Positions 23,004 to 34,002 of a stretch of 64,000 bases of DNA are shown piece by piece. Origin of the DNA: Blastocladiella emersonii ATCC 22665 (taxonomy: Eukaryota; Blastocladiomycota; Blastocladiomycetes; Blastocladiales; Blastocladiaceae); contig JANHCV010000014.1 of the NCBI GenBank assembly GCA_025594325.1, forward strand, positions 310,001 through 374,000, in the 5' to 3' direction. Under the pieces are notes generated by a model, which did no database searches, was not told where the DNA came from, and saw only the letters and a program-made list of their open reading frames with translations. Both the position numbers and the translations under genes were made by a program. Numbering within the stretch: position 1 is the first letter of the stretch; each line of letters begins with the position of its first letter.

Positions 23004-24243
23004 CTAGTCCATGCGAGCCGCTTCCTCGAGCTCCTCGGCCAGGCTCAGGACCTCGCTTCGCCTGCTTGAAGTGGCGCTCGTCAAGGCGACCCGACTTGAC
23101 CCACCAGTCGACCACCTTGGCGTCGCAACGTTTCGCTGCCTTGATGACAGACGCCGGCTCAAACGCGCAGGAGCCAGGCAGCGGCGTCGTACCAAGCTGC
23201 TCCTCGGACAGCCGCCGCTGTTCAAGCCAGCCGAGACATTTGAGCGCGCTCGCATCGGTTGCCAAGTCGAACAGGGACTTTTGCGGAGGAGCACGCGCAA
23301 GATCGTGGAACGGCGTGATTGTGGGCTGCTCGGCGGCGGCGGTCGATCCGCTCCAGCCGCGCTTGGCGAAAAATGCGCGAGGAGGTTTGGCAATCCACTC
23401 GAGCAGCTGCGGCTGGTCGCGCGTGATGGCGTCACGAACCACTTGTTTCCAGTCCATGTCATGGGCCCAGTCGTAACGAGAGTAACGCGAGAGGCAGTCA
23501 AGTACGCTCGCGAAACCGCGCTCGATTGCTTTTTCAGTCCAGCCATCCGACGCGTACTCCATGAAGTAGTCCTCTTCCTCCTTGTAACGCTGTTCAATAG
23601 CGTATTATTTCGCGTCCCAGGCGTTATCAAACTCGGGCGTGCACACCATGTCCTTGAAACTGCGAAGGCTGCGGCTCTCGTTAAAGTTGTGGAGCAGCCA
23701 CCCGATTACAGGGCCTTGGTTTCTCTCGAACGCATGCTCGAACGCGTGCTGAAAGTCAATCGAGAAATCTTCATCGGCCGACCACCACCACCACTCGAGG
23801 CCGTCGAGCTGACCAGCGGCGAGAGCAAGGTCAAAGGCAAGCGGAGCCAAGCCGTTTGCAGTGGCGTCACCGCCCGCGTCGTTCCACTCCTCGAGCAAGT
23901 CAGCTCGGCCGGCCACGGAAGCCAGCTTGGCGTAAAAGGCTGACGCGTCGGCTTCGGCCGGAAGCGGGGGCGGTGCGATGTAGTCAAGGATCGCGTTGCG
24001 CAAGGACTCGCGCCCAGGTTTCAGCGCGGCGCTCCGATGCTCGTCGCATTGCGAGCTGCTCAGAACAAGGCGCCGCACGGCCGGGAGACCGGGGGCGACG
24101 CGAAGCAGGCTCGCCGCGTGCTCGAGCGAGGCCTCGCAACTGGACTCGCACCCACCGAGCGCAAAGACAAGAATGAGCTCGACGATCTCGATTGGGAGGC
24201 GCTTCTGAGCCGGTTGCATCAAGTTTCCATTCGTTTGCTCCAT
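23004..24243 (-). pseudogene. F-box-like/ankyrin-like family, copy F (one nonsense codon, one late frameshift)
   Basis: Starts MEQTNGNLMQPAQKRLPIEI at 24243 and matches intact copies closely. A single in-frame TAA at 23605-23607 interrupts it after ~212 residues; the same frame continues beyond (YAIEQRYKEEEDYFMEYASD). A second break near 23065 moves the expected C-terminus into another frame (SEVLSLAEELEEAARMD, stop at 23004). It is the most recently broken copy and the partner of copy A in the inverted duplication with histone H3. Confidence 0.75.
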
Positions 24244-24790
24244 GGTAGTGAGTCGTGTTGAAGGCTCGAGGGAGGAGGAGCGAAGGGGCGACGGTGAAAC
24301 GCGACGCGTCGCTCGCTCGCTCGCTTGCGGCGATCATGCGGTTCCTTCGCTGGCCGCCGACCGCCGAACTCTGAATACCGCCGTTACACTGCAACTTGCC
24401 GCGGGCATCCTCGATAAACTTATGCTCCATCTTGCCATTTGACGAGACGCGCTGGTCCAATCATGCGCAAGCGACGAGGGCTCGCCGCGTTCATGTTCAC
24501 AGAACGCAACCAACGCTCACGCTCAGGAGACTCGATCAAGACAAACAAGTTCATAGACATGCGCTGCATTGTATTGAGTTGGTGGCTTTGAGAAAAGCCG
24601 GGTGAGATAGAGAGATGAGAGGGGAGGAAGTGGAGAGCGGGGCGAGGCGTGCGGACGAGGACAAAGGGCTCACGAAGGCATGCATGCACGAGATCACACC
24701 ATGACAACATTCACCTTCTCGACGACGACGGCGACGTCGTCATCATCCTTGTACACCGCGCCACGACCGAGACGGGACGGGACGGCGCGC
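24244..24790. repeat. Duplicated H3 copy 2 3' flank and copy F upstream region
   Basis: No gene. Read on the minus strand, this is the counterpart of 14141-14698: the same order of words (CATGCATGCCTTCGTGA, CCGGCTTTTCTCAAAGCC, ATGATTGGACCAGCG, AGTTTATCG, then the copy F leader), with many substitutions and small indels. Confidence 0.7.
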
Positions 24791-25228
<438 letters not shown>

Positions 25229-25379
25229 CTAACAAATCTTCCATGAACCAACCTACATTGACGCGACGCTTCCTGACGTGCGATCGACATTCAAGGTCAC
25301 AAAAAACACGTTGGAAGCTTGCGAAACAAATTCTTTACATTAATCATGTGGTACTTCACTCTTTTGACATCTCATACTC

Positions 25380-26013
25380 TTAACCCGAAGAATCCGAAGA
25401 ATCCATAGAACCGAGATCGGCTTCGGACGACATTTCCGACAGCAAGGCGAGCTCGGCCTCCTGCTGCTCCGCGCCAAGCGCTCCGGATGCTGCCAGAACC
25501 CGCTGCTTCTGTTCGTCGTTGAGGCGGTCGGAGTTTAGCCAAAACTCAACGACCTCATTGTGCCCGAGTCGCGCGGCCTTGATGAGACACTTCACGTCAA
25601 AAGCGGCGTGCCGCGGGGATATCGCCAGCCGACGCGCGCCATGTAGAAAGCAGGTCTGTACGACCAGCAATTGATGCAAGCTTGACGAAAAAGTCAGACT
25701 CGGAACAGTCGTTGACCGATGGCGACGGGGGCGGTGAGTAGTATTTGAGCAACGCCTTGCGGAGCTGCTCGCGATTGAGGACCAGAGCGGCTTGGCAAAG
25801 CTTCTTGGTCATTGGATGCCGGCGAACAAAGCTCTGCAGCCGAGAGAGTCCGGGGGCAACACAAAGTAGCCGTCGCGCGTGCAAGCGCGCCGTGGCGTTC
25901 TTGCAGTCGCAGGCGCCGAGAGCGAAAATGAGGATAGACTCGACAAGTTCAATTGGTAGGCGCGGCAAGACGCGATTCGAAGGTTGCATCAAGTTATCAT
26001 GAGATTGCTCCAT
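25380..26013 (-). pseudogene. F-box-like/ankyrin-like family, copy G (internally deleted)
   Basis: The N-terminal part from ATG 26013 (MEQSHDNLMQPSN, LPIELVESILIFALGACDCK, LASIAGRTDLLSTWRA) is followed near 25625-25610 by a jump to the C-terminal segment (FDVKCLIKAARLGHNEVVEFW). About 200 middle residues are missing and the two halves are in different frames. The end is a Ser/Asp-rich tail (SSEADLGSMDSSDSSG), similar in kind to that of copy H. G and H form a subgroup (PRLPIELVE) distinct from A-F. Confidence 0.75.
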
Positions 26014-26319
26014 GGTGGCCAGGGTTACGGATGTCGTGGGAGAGCGGGAACGCGCGGCAGCCGCGTTCAAGCCGAAAGCGTGAACGCGTTGCGCCACACA
26101 CATCACCCTCCCTATCGACTTGACCGTCAATCGTTGGACTCGGAGTCAAAGAGCCGTTCCGGTAAACTCATCACCAGAAAAGTGCGAGCCGGCATTTGTA
26201 AGCGGGGATATGGCGAGACCCGCAGCTGATTCCCGCTTGGTGACAGCCGCGGGCCTTTTCAGAACGGAGCTCGCGTCTCGGGCAGGAACAAGAGCGGATA
26301 TATTGGAGCAATATGAACA

Positions 26320-27648
26320 TCAACGTTCGTCATCCGAGTCAATTCCGTACTCCGAGCCTGATTCGTCAGGCTCAGGATCACGTTCGGACTCCGAATCAGA
26401 CTGCGCGTCCGACTCTCGCTCGCGTGGGCTTAAAGGGGCGCTGGCGGCCTTGGCAATCTTGGCCTTGACAATCTTCTTCACCTTCCGAATCTCCTCTTTC
26501 GTCAGGAGCTGACTCTTGTTGAGCCACCAGTCGACAATCTCGGTGTGGCCAAGCCGCGCGGCCATGATGAGGTGCTTCAGGTCGAAGACGTCGGTGCCAG
26601 GGAGCGGCTTCTTTTTCCTGGCTTCACGGCGACTGCACTCCTTTTCGAACCAGTTGAGACAACCTATCGCGCGCGCCTGGGTGGCTAGATCGAGAAACCA
26701 AATTTCCTTGGCGGCAAGCTCGTGGAATGGGAAAATGTTGGGCTTGTCTCCCATCACGTAGATTTCACCAAGATCCCCGTCGGCCCAGCAGAACGCCTCG
26801 GGAGGTCCGGCCATCCACTCGAGCATGTGCGGCCAGTCGTTATCGATTGCGTCGGCAACAATTTGGCCCCAGTCATCAATTTCGGCGGCCCAAGTAAACC
26901 CAATGTCGTCGTTGAAGAGTCCTCCGAGGCAAGGCGGGAAGGCGTCAAGAACACCAACAAGCCCGCGTTCGATCGCGCGCTCAGGTATCTCCTCGGTCTT
27001 TCGTTTGGCAAACTCGCGCCGCGCTTCCATGTCCGCGTGATCGAGGTAGCTTCCGTAGCCGTCGTCGAGAGTTCGAGGAAGGCGGTAGTTTCCCGTGACC
27101 CAGTTCAGCGAGCCGGTTTGCTCATGCTCGAAGGCAACCTCGTACGCGCGCTCGTAGTCGACCTCGAGTTCCGCCTTGCCCCACCACCGCAACGCCTTGG
27201 TCTTGCCCGTTGCGAGGGCAAGCTCAAACGCCTCGGTCGCATAGTCGACTGCGCAAACGTCACCCTGGGCTTCGCGCCACGCGTCAAGAAGCTTGGTCCG
27301 GCCCGCCGCGGAAGCGAGCTTGACGTAGAAAGCACACCCGAGCTTGTCGGCTGAAAGCGGAGGCGGGCCGAGAATCTCAAGAAGCGCATCGCGGAGCTCC
27401 TTGTTCGCGGGGTGCAGCGCGGCATGCCGAAGCCGCTCGCTCGAAGGACCACGGGTGATAAACTTGCGCAAGTGCAACGAGGGGACAGGGAAGACCCGGA
27501 GCAGGGTCATGGCCTGCTTGCGTGAGCGGATGCTCTTGCCGCGACAGCCGCCGAGTGCGATCAGGATGATTTTCTCGACGAGCTCGATGGGCAGGCGCGG
27601 CAGTGGTTTCTGCGGCGTTTGCATCAAGTCTTCATGTTTTTGCTCCAT
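26320..27648 (-). CDS. F-box-like/degenerate ankyrin-like repeat protein, copy H (intact)
   Basis: 442 residues, intronless, ATG 27648 (MEQKHEDLMQTPQKPLPRLP). It has the same architecture as copy C: F-box-like LPIELVEKIILIALGGCRGK, then helix pairs LASAAGRTKLLDAWRE, ALATGKTKALRWWGK, AIERGLVGVLDAFPP, ATQARAIGCLNWFEKE, AARLGHTEIVDWWLN. It differs by a Lys-rich stretch (KVKKIVKAKIAKA) and an acidic Ser/Asp/Glu tail of ~35 residues, which could be a nuclear or protein-binding tail. It is diverged in sequence from copy C, so the two intact copies are old paralogues. No function is known. Confidence 0.75.
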   Translation of the reverse strand: MEQKHEDLMQTPQKPLPRLPIELVEKIILIALGGCRGKSIRSRKQAMTLLRVFPVPSLHLRKFITRGPSSERLRHAALHPANKELRDALLEILGPPPLSADKLGCAFYVKLASAAGRTKLLDAWREAQGDVCAVDYATEAFELALATGKTKALRWWGKAELEVDYERAYEVAFEHEQTGSLNWVTGNYRLPRTLDDGYGSYLDHADMEARREFAKRKTEEIPERAIERGLVGVLDAFPPCLGGLFNDDIGFTWAAEIDDWGQIVADAIDNDWPHMLEWMAGPPEAFCWADGDLGEIYVMGDKPNIFPFHELAAKEIWFLDLATQARAIGCLNWFEKECSRREARKKKPLPGTDVFDLKHLIMAARLGHTEIVDWWLNKSQLLTKEEIRKVKKIVKAKIAKAASAPLSPRERESDAQSDSESERDPEPDESGSEYGIDSDDER

Positions 27649-27822
27649 GGTGGCCGGTATTACGATCATTCATTGGAGAGCGCGGGTCGGGCGAACTCGC
27701 GGCGGTCGGGAGACATTCCAGCGACCGCTCTCGACCGAGCGTGTCCCCCACCGTCCATCACTGACCGACATCAAGTAGTCGCGAATGATATGCAAAGTTC
27801 TTTGATTGATTACGAACGACTT

Positions 27823-28779
27823 TCACTCACACTGGCCGCGCGCCGCGACAACCTCGTCCACGAGCGCGAGGATCTCGCACGCCGCCACGTCGTAGAAGAT
27901 GGACCACAGCATCTCGCCGACCCAGTTGACCGGGATCTTGCCGCCTGGACTGGCGGGCTCGGTGGGGATCGTCGGGAGCAGCTCGGTGAAGTAGAGGTCG
28001 AAGAACGTGGAGGGCAGCTTGACGCGCTGCATGGCGCGCTTGAGGAGGTCCTGCGGCGTCGCCTTCTCGTACTTGCCGAACATGTTCCACTTCCCCGACG
28101 TCGGCAGCTGCGAGTGCTCAGCGACGATGCGTAGAACCGTGTCCGTGACGGCGCTCGTCGAGCGCGCGGCTGCGAGCGTGTCGGTGCCGCGGAGGACCTT
28201 GTGCTTGCGGAGGATCGTGCCGAGCCGGTAGTGTAAGACCGCACAGAACATGGCGTGCGCGTCGTGAAGGACACCATGGAAGTCGGTTGGGCTGCCAGCG
28301 CACTCTGGTACGACATTCCGTTGGAGATACGACGCGACCCTCAAGTAGGGGAGCATCCCCAGAAAATGCTGGCCTCCCTTGGCCATGACGCTACTGATCG
28401 TGGCGTCGCCGCGCTTGGACAGGACCCAGCCAGCGTCATTGTACTCCTCCTTGGACAGCGGCGCATTAAAGTCGTCCCAGATGCGCTCGTCGACGTGTTC
28501 GAGCGGCGCGAACGCGCGGTCCCACTCGGTCTCGTCCGTGTACCGCTCGAGGCACCGGTTCACGAAGCCGTAGAGGTCCGGCTGCACCTTGAGCTTGGGA
28601 GCGCTCAGAAACTGGTCGAGCCCGGTGCACGTCTCCTGCACGCCATCGGTGGCCTTGACGACGATGCCCTTGGCCGCCTTGCGCTCGCGGCGCGTCTTGG
28701 CCCCCTTTACGCCGCCGCGGGCGCCTTTGACCTTGGGCAGCGGCCGCCCACGAGTTGCACCGAGTCCCGAAGAGTTCAT
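27823..28779 (-). CDS. 'WDRAFAPL' family protein, copy 1 (intact)
   Basis: Unrecognised family, six copies on this strand between 27.8 and 38.6 kb. This copy has 318 residues and no intron. Order of parts: N-terminal MNSSGLGATRGRPLPKVKGA and a Lys/Arg-rich stretch (~45 residues); the core LYGFVNRCLERYTDETEWDR then AFAPLEHVDERIW (~70-110); a variable middle; a conserved helical block (ILRKHKVLRGTDTLAAARST, VTDTVLRIVAEHS); RAMQRVKLPSTFFDLYFTEL; and the terminal VNWVGEMLWSIFYD and ILALVDEVVAARGQ. No membrane segment or catalytic motif is evident. The basic N-terminus could be a nuclear or nucleolar signal (inference). Confidence 0.7.
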   Translation of the reverse strand: MNSSGLGATRGRPLPKVKGARGGVKGAKTRRERKAAKGIVVKATDGVQETCTGLDQFLSAPKLKVQPDLYGFVNRCLERYTDETEWDRAFAPLEHVDERIWDDFNAPLSKEEYNDAGWVLSKRGDATISSVMAKGGQHFLGMLPYLRVASYLQRNVVPECAGSPTDFHGVLHDAHAMFCAVLHYRLGTILRKHKVLRGTDTLAAARSTSAVTDTVLRIVAEHSQLPTSGKWNMFGKYEKATPQDLLKRAMQRVKLPSTFFDLYFTELLPTIPTEPASPGGKIPVNWVGEMLWSIFYDVAACEILALVDEVVAARGQCE

Positions 28780-29311
28780 TTGTTTGCAGTGTGTGTGTTC
28801 GTTGCGATGGGGATGGTGGGAACCGTGCCTGATCGGCCGAGCGCTTTCAGTCCACCTCGCTCTCTCGTGTCGAAGCGATTTGACCGTTGCCGACCCAGAC
28901 TTGAGTCTTGCATCTCAGATTCTCCGTCAAAGATTGTTCAAGAACGAACAGCAGTGAATTTGCCTGATGTGCCGTCCCCGCAACACAGATTCGCGATTGG
29001 CGAGTCAAGTCCGTGAGCGACGGCCGTCATTGCCGAGACTGTGAACGACGACCATGGGCTCGTCCGGAACCAGAGGCTTGCTCTCACTCGCCCACTTTGA
29101 AGCGAGTTGCCGCGGTGACCTTGGCGCTCGCGCGTCGACGCGTCGAGATTCGCGTCTCGGTCACGTGAGTGGCTTTTTCAGTCCTCGTCCCTCCGCTTCG
29201 CTTCGGCCGGCCCGCTCACTCTTCAAACGCGTCGCCTAACGCTCAATCCGCAGTGCTAGTGAGTAAAATGGTGCAGTGTATTGCAAACGGCTCATTTATC
29301 AAGGACTCCGC
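28780..29311. other. Intergenic stretch between 'WDRAFAPL' copies 1 and 2
   Basis: 532 nt holding the upstream region of copy 1 and the 3' flank of copy 2. No gene or clear control element seen. Confidence 0.4.
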
Positions 29312-30292
29312 TCAAACCTGGCCACGCGCCGCGACGACCTCGTCCGCGAGCGCGAGGATCTCGCACAGCGCGACGTCGTACAACATGTTCCACAGCTCCT
29401 CGCCGACCCAGTTGATCGGGACCCGGCATCCCGGCTTGGCGGGCTGAGTGGCAATCGACGGGAGCAGCTGGTTGAAGTAAAAGTCGATGAACTTGGGCGG
29501 GAGCTTGACGCGCTGCATGGCGAACCGGAGGAGCTTGTGCGGCGCCGGCGGCTTGCTGCTGTTGAACCAGGGCCAAATACTCGCTTCCGGGTTCAGCGCG
29601 TGCTTGGCGACGACGCGGAGCACCATGTCTGCGACCGAACCGGTCGCGCACGCGGCGGCGAGGGCGTCCGCGCCGCGGAGGACCTTGTGCTCGCGGAGGA
29701 CGGCGGCGATACGCTCGCGCAGGATCGCCGAGTACATGCAGTGGCCGGCCTGGAGCATCATGCCGCCGAGGTTGCTGTAGTCGGCCAGGCCGGTGCGCGT
29801 TCCGGCCATCGCGGTGTAATCGCTCATCATCCCGCCCACCAGCTTGCAGGTCAGCTCCTGAATCCCGATGCCCGTGCTCAGGATAAACAGCGCGGCCGTG
29901 TCGCCCTGGGCGCACGCGACCATGGCGGCGGGCCTGAACTCGTCCATGGTCGGCGCCGCCATCAAGTTGGACCAGATTTGCGGGTCGACGTGGTCGAGCG
30001 GGGCAAACGCGCGGTTCCACTCGTTGACGTCCTCGTAGCGCTCCAGCAAGCGGGACACGAGTCCGTGGATGTTGGAGTCCACGTCCGGACCGCCCGCGTA
30101 CTGGGCAAGGCCGTCGGCGTTCGGGTACAAGGTGTTCAGGACACTGGTAGCGTCGTTGGCGTCTACGTTGTTGCTGGCGGCGCTCATCGCCGTCTGACCG
30201 CCACGAGAGTTTGCCGTGTTCCGGCCGCCGCGAGCCTTCTTGCCTTGCGACTGCGGCCGTCTACCCGTTGCACCAAGTCCCGGTCGTTTCAT
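29312..30292 (-). CDS. 'WDRAFAPL' family protein, copy 2 (intact)
   Basis: 326 residues from ATG 30292 (MKRPGLGATGRRPQSQGKKA), preceded by GAAGCTC as in copies 3-5. It has the family core (YEDVNEWNRAFAPLDHVDPQ, with Asn in place of Asp), an HKVLRGADALAAACATGS block, RVKLPPKFIDFYFNQLLPSI and the C-terminal LCEILALADEVVAARGQV. The middle segment (FILSTGIGIQELTCKLVGGM, then YSNLGGMMLQAGHCMYSAIL) is shared with copy 5, so copies 2 and 5 are sister paralogues. No intron. Function unknown. Confidence 0.7.
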   Translation of the reverse strand: MKRPGLGATGRRPQSQGKKARGGRNTANSRGGQTAMSAASNNVDANDATSVLNTLYPNADGLAQYAGGPDVDSNIHGLVSRLLERYEDVNEWNRAFAPLDHVDPQIWSNLMAAPTMDEFRPAAMVACAQGDTAALFILSTGIGIQELTCKLVGGMMSDYTAMAGTRTGLADYSNLGGMMLQAGHCMYSAILRERIAAVLREHKVLRGADALAAACATGSVADMVLRVVAKHALNPEASIWPWFNSSKPPAPHKLLRFAMQRVKLPPKFIDFYFNQLLPSIATQPAKPGCRVPINWVGEELWNMLYDVALCEILALADEVVAARGQV

Positions 30293-31787
30293 GAGCTTCA
30301 GAGGTATTACAATCCTTGCAGGTAGGGAGAACAAGCCAGCAGCCAACGGTTCGATGAGTGTCGCCCGATGTGGCGCAGCGCGGTGCGTCAGCCCGCCGAC
30401 GTCTAGTGTTGGCAGCTCACCTCACCTCCCTCTCACCTCACCCTCACCAACCCTCACACGACGTGAGGATTTTCTCCTCACTCCTCACGCCGTGCCATAG
30501 ACCGGCACGGATTGACTTGACAGGTCGTGCATGTGACATATTTGGCGGTCTTATCCGGCGGTCCGCCGACCTTCCGTTCTGCTCCCCGAGGCTTTCTCCA
30601 CGTAAAATGTATCATTGATGGTCGCTGCTGAGCTTGGCCACGGTCTCGACGCAAACGACAGGTCTCGACCGCCAGTCCCTTGAGCTTGGTCGCGCTTGGT
30701 CACAGTCCCAACCCGGCCGCGGCCGCCTCGAACCACGAGTTTCCTACCTGCTCATCACGCCGCAGTTCTGTGACGAGCTTAACTTCTACTTGCGCGTGAT
30801 CTGAACGCCGTGCGCCTTCACCCCGCTCATCGAGTTGGACGACGCGTCGCTGTTGGACGCGTCGTTCATGTTCGCCATCACGTCTTCGATCACTGAGGTT
30901 GACATCAAGTCGGGTATCTGCACCGGCGAGGGCCTAGAGTTCCCGCGCGAGGCGCGCGACATCATCTAGTCGCGCTGAGCTCGATTGAAGCTCCCCATCG
31001 TCTTCGTCGCGTTCGTTCTTGGCAACCGCTACTCAGACCTGGTCGAATCGAGCCCATCGTTTCGCCGCGGGGCCGTCAACGCCACGGTCGCGCTGTTCGT
31101 CGTACTGTTCCATGAGAACGCTGACTAACTCATTCAAGCAGTTCCTGCGCCACGACCTTACGGGCGAGGATATCGCGCTCACGCTCGCCAGCAACGAGGG
31201 CAAGGCCGCGGACGCCCTTCTGGCGCTCGCTGCTGGCGGCCACGACGACGACCAGGATGCGGCCACCAACCTCTCGCTGTTTGACGAGCTCGATGCGCTT
31301 GAACTCGACGAGACCGAGATCGTGACGCAGCCTCTCGCCCAGGTCTACGCCGTCGCCGTCTCCAAAGTCGTGCAGAGCGAGGCGATCGGCCACCTCGTCC
31401 GCTAGGCTGTGTTGACGACGCATCGCTCCCTTCCCCTCAGTAACGGAATACAACTCGCTCTCTTCTTCGTCCTCAATCTTTTGCTTGCTCGTGGTCGTCT
31501 AAGAACGTTTAGAGGTGCGCGGGGTCTGGAAATGACGAACCAGATTATTTCATGTCTTCGGATAGTCTTGATTGATTTGACACCTCACAGACTCCTCACG
31601 CTCACGGTGAGTCTCACCGTGTGAGAGTGAGCATCTTTGCCTCCCTCCTCACACGTGCCAACACTACCGACGTCCCTCGACATCGACCGAGGTGCAAGCC
31701 AAGGCCGATCCTCGACTGTCAGTCACACGACTTGTAGGTGTCAAGTAGCAAGGTCAGATATATTGTCTGCTACAACTACGACTCGAA
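30293..31787. repeat. Intergenic tract with CTCAC-rich borders and a decayed coding remnant
   Basis: Two CTCAC-rich tracts at 30416-30490 and 31581-31660 lie about 1.2 kb apart. Both end in a similar string (CCTCAC...CGTGCCA). The right tract contains a perfect 8 bp inverted repeat, CACGGTGA (31603-31610) and TCACCGTG (31614-31621), with a 3 nt loop. Between them, about 30740-31405 on the plus strand, lie runs that look once-coding but are broken by stops and shifts: ELDDASLLDASFMFAITSSI, SGICTGEGLEFPREARDII, and an open end FLRHDLTGEDIALTLASNEG up to TAG at 31405. I do not recognise the source. The tract could be a degenerate transposon with a captured fragment. Confidence 0.45.
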
Positions 31788-32813
31788 CTACACCTGTCCG
31801 CGGGCCGCCACGACCTCGATCGCGATCCGATGAATCTCGCACAGCGCGACGTCGTAGAAAATGGCCCACAGCATCTCCGATGCGAGTTCGCCGAGCGGGA
31901 CACCGACGCGCGTGCGGGCAGCCTCGGGATCGAGCACCGGGAGCAGGGCCTTGAGGAAAAAGTCGATGAACTTGGGCGGGATCTTGACGCGGCGCATGGC
32001 GCGGATGAATAGGTCGTGCGGCACGTCGTACATGAACTGGGTGACGTTCATGAATTTGCCCCAGATCTTGTTGTCGCGCTTCCGTCCGTCGTTTTCGGCC
32101 ATGCACGCACGCTCGGCCACGATCTGGAGGACCGCGTCGACGACCGTGCTGCGCGACCGCGCGACATCGAGCTCCTGGACGCCGAGAAGAACGTCGTTGT
32201 TGGCAACGACGGAGAGAATCCGGTCGCGCAGCATCGTGGCGAGCACCATCGCAACGGTTTGGGAGAAAGACCCGTCGTCACCACCATCCGAGCCCGCTTC
32301 GTACGCAGGGCTCAAGGGCAGTATGCCCCGCCTAAGGCTCTCGTCTAAGTAGTAGACCATGTGTTCGACCTGTTCGTCGTCAAGATTGGCGAGGATATCC
32401 GCATCCGTGTCGCCACGCTCAACCGCCTCATCTGCGGCGAGGAAGAACTCGCGCGGCAGAAACGGCTCCGCGAGTTCCGCCCAGATGTTCTCGTCGACGT
32501 GGTCGAGCGGTGCGAACGCGCGGTCCCACCCGCTCTCGTCCGCGTACGGCTCGAGGCAGCGGGCCACGAACCCGTGGAGGTTCGGGTCCACGTCGGGCTC
32601 GATGCCGTCGAAGAAGAATTGGATGAGCCCGAGCTCAGACACCGAGTCGTCGTCGCCGTCATAAGCCCTCGATTCGGCCGCCTTCTGGCCGCCTCGACCG
32701 CTAGCGCTCGACTTGTTGCCGCCGACCGCGTTAGCCGCTTTTCGGCCGCCGCGGGCCTTTTTGGGCTTCGGCCGCGACCGGCTCTTCTTTGCACCAAGTC
32801 CAGGGGTATTCAT
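31788..32813 (-). CDS. 'WDRAFAPL' family protein, copy 3 (intact)
   Basis: 341 residues from ATG 32813 (MNTPGLGAKKSRSRPKPKKA), preceded by GAAGCTC. The basic N-terminal region is longer than usual (two RGG-like repeats, ARGGRKAANAVGGNKSSAS and GRGGQKAAES). Then come the core LEPYADESGWDRAFAPLDHV, an acidic middle, NDVLLGVQELDVARSRSTVV, RVKIPPKFIDFFLKALLPVL and the C-terminal ASEMLWAIFYDVALCEIHRI and AIEVVAARGQV. It is the most diverged intact copy. RGG-type basic segments often bind nucleic acid; here that is only a hint. Confidence 0.7.
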   Translation of the reverse strand: MNTPGLGAKKSRSRPKPKKARGGRKAANAVGGNKSSASGRGGQKAAESRAYDGDDDSVSELGLIQFFFDGIEPDVDPNLHGFVARCLEPYADESGWDRAFAPLDHVDENIWAELAEPFLPREFFLAADEAVERGDTDADILANLDDEQVEHMVYYLDESLRRGILPLSPAYEAGSDGGDDGSFSQTVAMVLATMLRDRILSVVANNDVLLGVQELDVARSRSTVVDAVLQIVAERACMAENDGRKRDNKIWGKFMNVTQFMYDVPHDLFIRAMRRVKIPPKFIDFFLKALLPVLDPEAARTRVGVPLGELASEMLWAIFYDVALCEIHRIAIEVVAARGQV

Positions 32814-33007
32814 GAGCTTCGTTTTTGAGGGAGTCGGGCGTGAGGGAGAGAGAGTTGATCGGCCAAAGCGCTGGAGCTCGTTTACCGCCGCCGCCGCAGC
32901 CATCACACCGGCCAACACTTCGCTTCACACCACATCGAACCGGGCCAAAGAGTGCGTCTGTTGACTGGAGCGGGATATATATTACCTCTGTCGACGGATC
33001 GACCACC

Positions 33008-34002
33008 TCAAACCTGGCCGCGCGCCGCGACGACCTCGTCGGCGAGCGCGCGGATCTCGCAGAGCGCAATGTCGTAGAAGATGGGCCAAAGCGCTCCTCG
33101 GTCAAGTGATAAAGAGACACGCCGATTCTGTCGCGGGCCGCGTTGGGGTCAAACTCTGGGAGCAGTCCGATGAGCAGGAACTCGACAAACTCGGGCGGAA
33201 GCTTGACGCGGTCCATGGCGCGCAGGAAGAGATCGTGTGGCACCTTGCACTGCAGCTGAGCCTGGTTCATGAAATGGCCCCAAATCCCGTTGACGAGCGC
33301 CTTCCCGGACTTGACTGGCGCGCACGAGCGCGCCGCGACGATGTGAAGCACGTCGTCCGCGACCTTGCTCCGCCGACGCGCGGCTGCGAGCTGCTTGGCC
33401 CCGTGGAGCACGTCGTGACGGTCGAGGACAGCGTGTACGCGGTTGGCAAGAATCTTGATGAAGAGGTGCATGACCGTTCGAAGCAAGCTGGCCGGGCCGC
33501 GGCCGGGGTTCCAGAAAATGAACACGTCCTCGGTCGTATCCAGCGGGGGGATGCCGCACTGGCGAAGGCACAAGCCAAGAAAGTCGAGGACATTCTGCAA
33601 ATGTTCCTCGCTCCCGTTGACGAGAACGAGCACCGTCTTGTCGCCCCGCGCGACAGGCACTTCGGCGGCGGCCATGAACTCGGCCCGCGTCGGCGTCGCC
33701 ATCAAGTCGGCCCAGATGCGAGCGTCGACATGGTCAAGCGGAGCGAAGGCACGGTCCCACTCGGACGCGTCGGCGTATCGCGCGAGCAGGCGGGCGACGA
33801 AACCGACCAGTGCGGGCTGCATGGCAGGGCCAGGGCCGCGATTGAATTGGACGAGCCCGGCGTTAGACACTTCCCAGCGATCCTGAGGCGTGGTCTCAGC
33901 CGGCCGACGGTCGCCGCCACCCTTGGCCGATTTACGTCCGCGCGGGCCTTTGCTTCTGGGCAGCGGCCGGCCTTTCGTTGCAGCAAGTCCCGAAGAGTTC
34001 AT
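33008..34002 (-). pseudogene. 'WDRAFAPL' family, copy 4 (C-terminal frameshift)
   Basis: From ATG 34002 (MNSSGLAATKGRPLPRSKGP, GAAGCTC before it) the family pattern is intact through DASEWDRAFAPLDHVDARIW, HDVLHGAKQLAAARRRSKVA and RVKLPPEFVEFLLIGLLPEF. Around 33088-33097 one base appears to be missing. The conserved C-terminus (expected end at TGA 33008-33010) is then in another frame, and the open frame instead runs on to 32731, across the start of copy 3. The shift removes only the last ~30 family residues, so a stable altered protein is conceivable. It is called broken because every other copy keeps that end. Confidence 0.65.
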
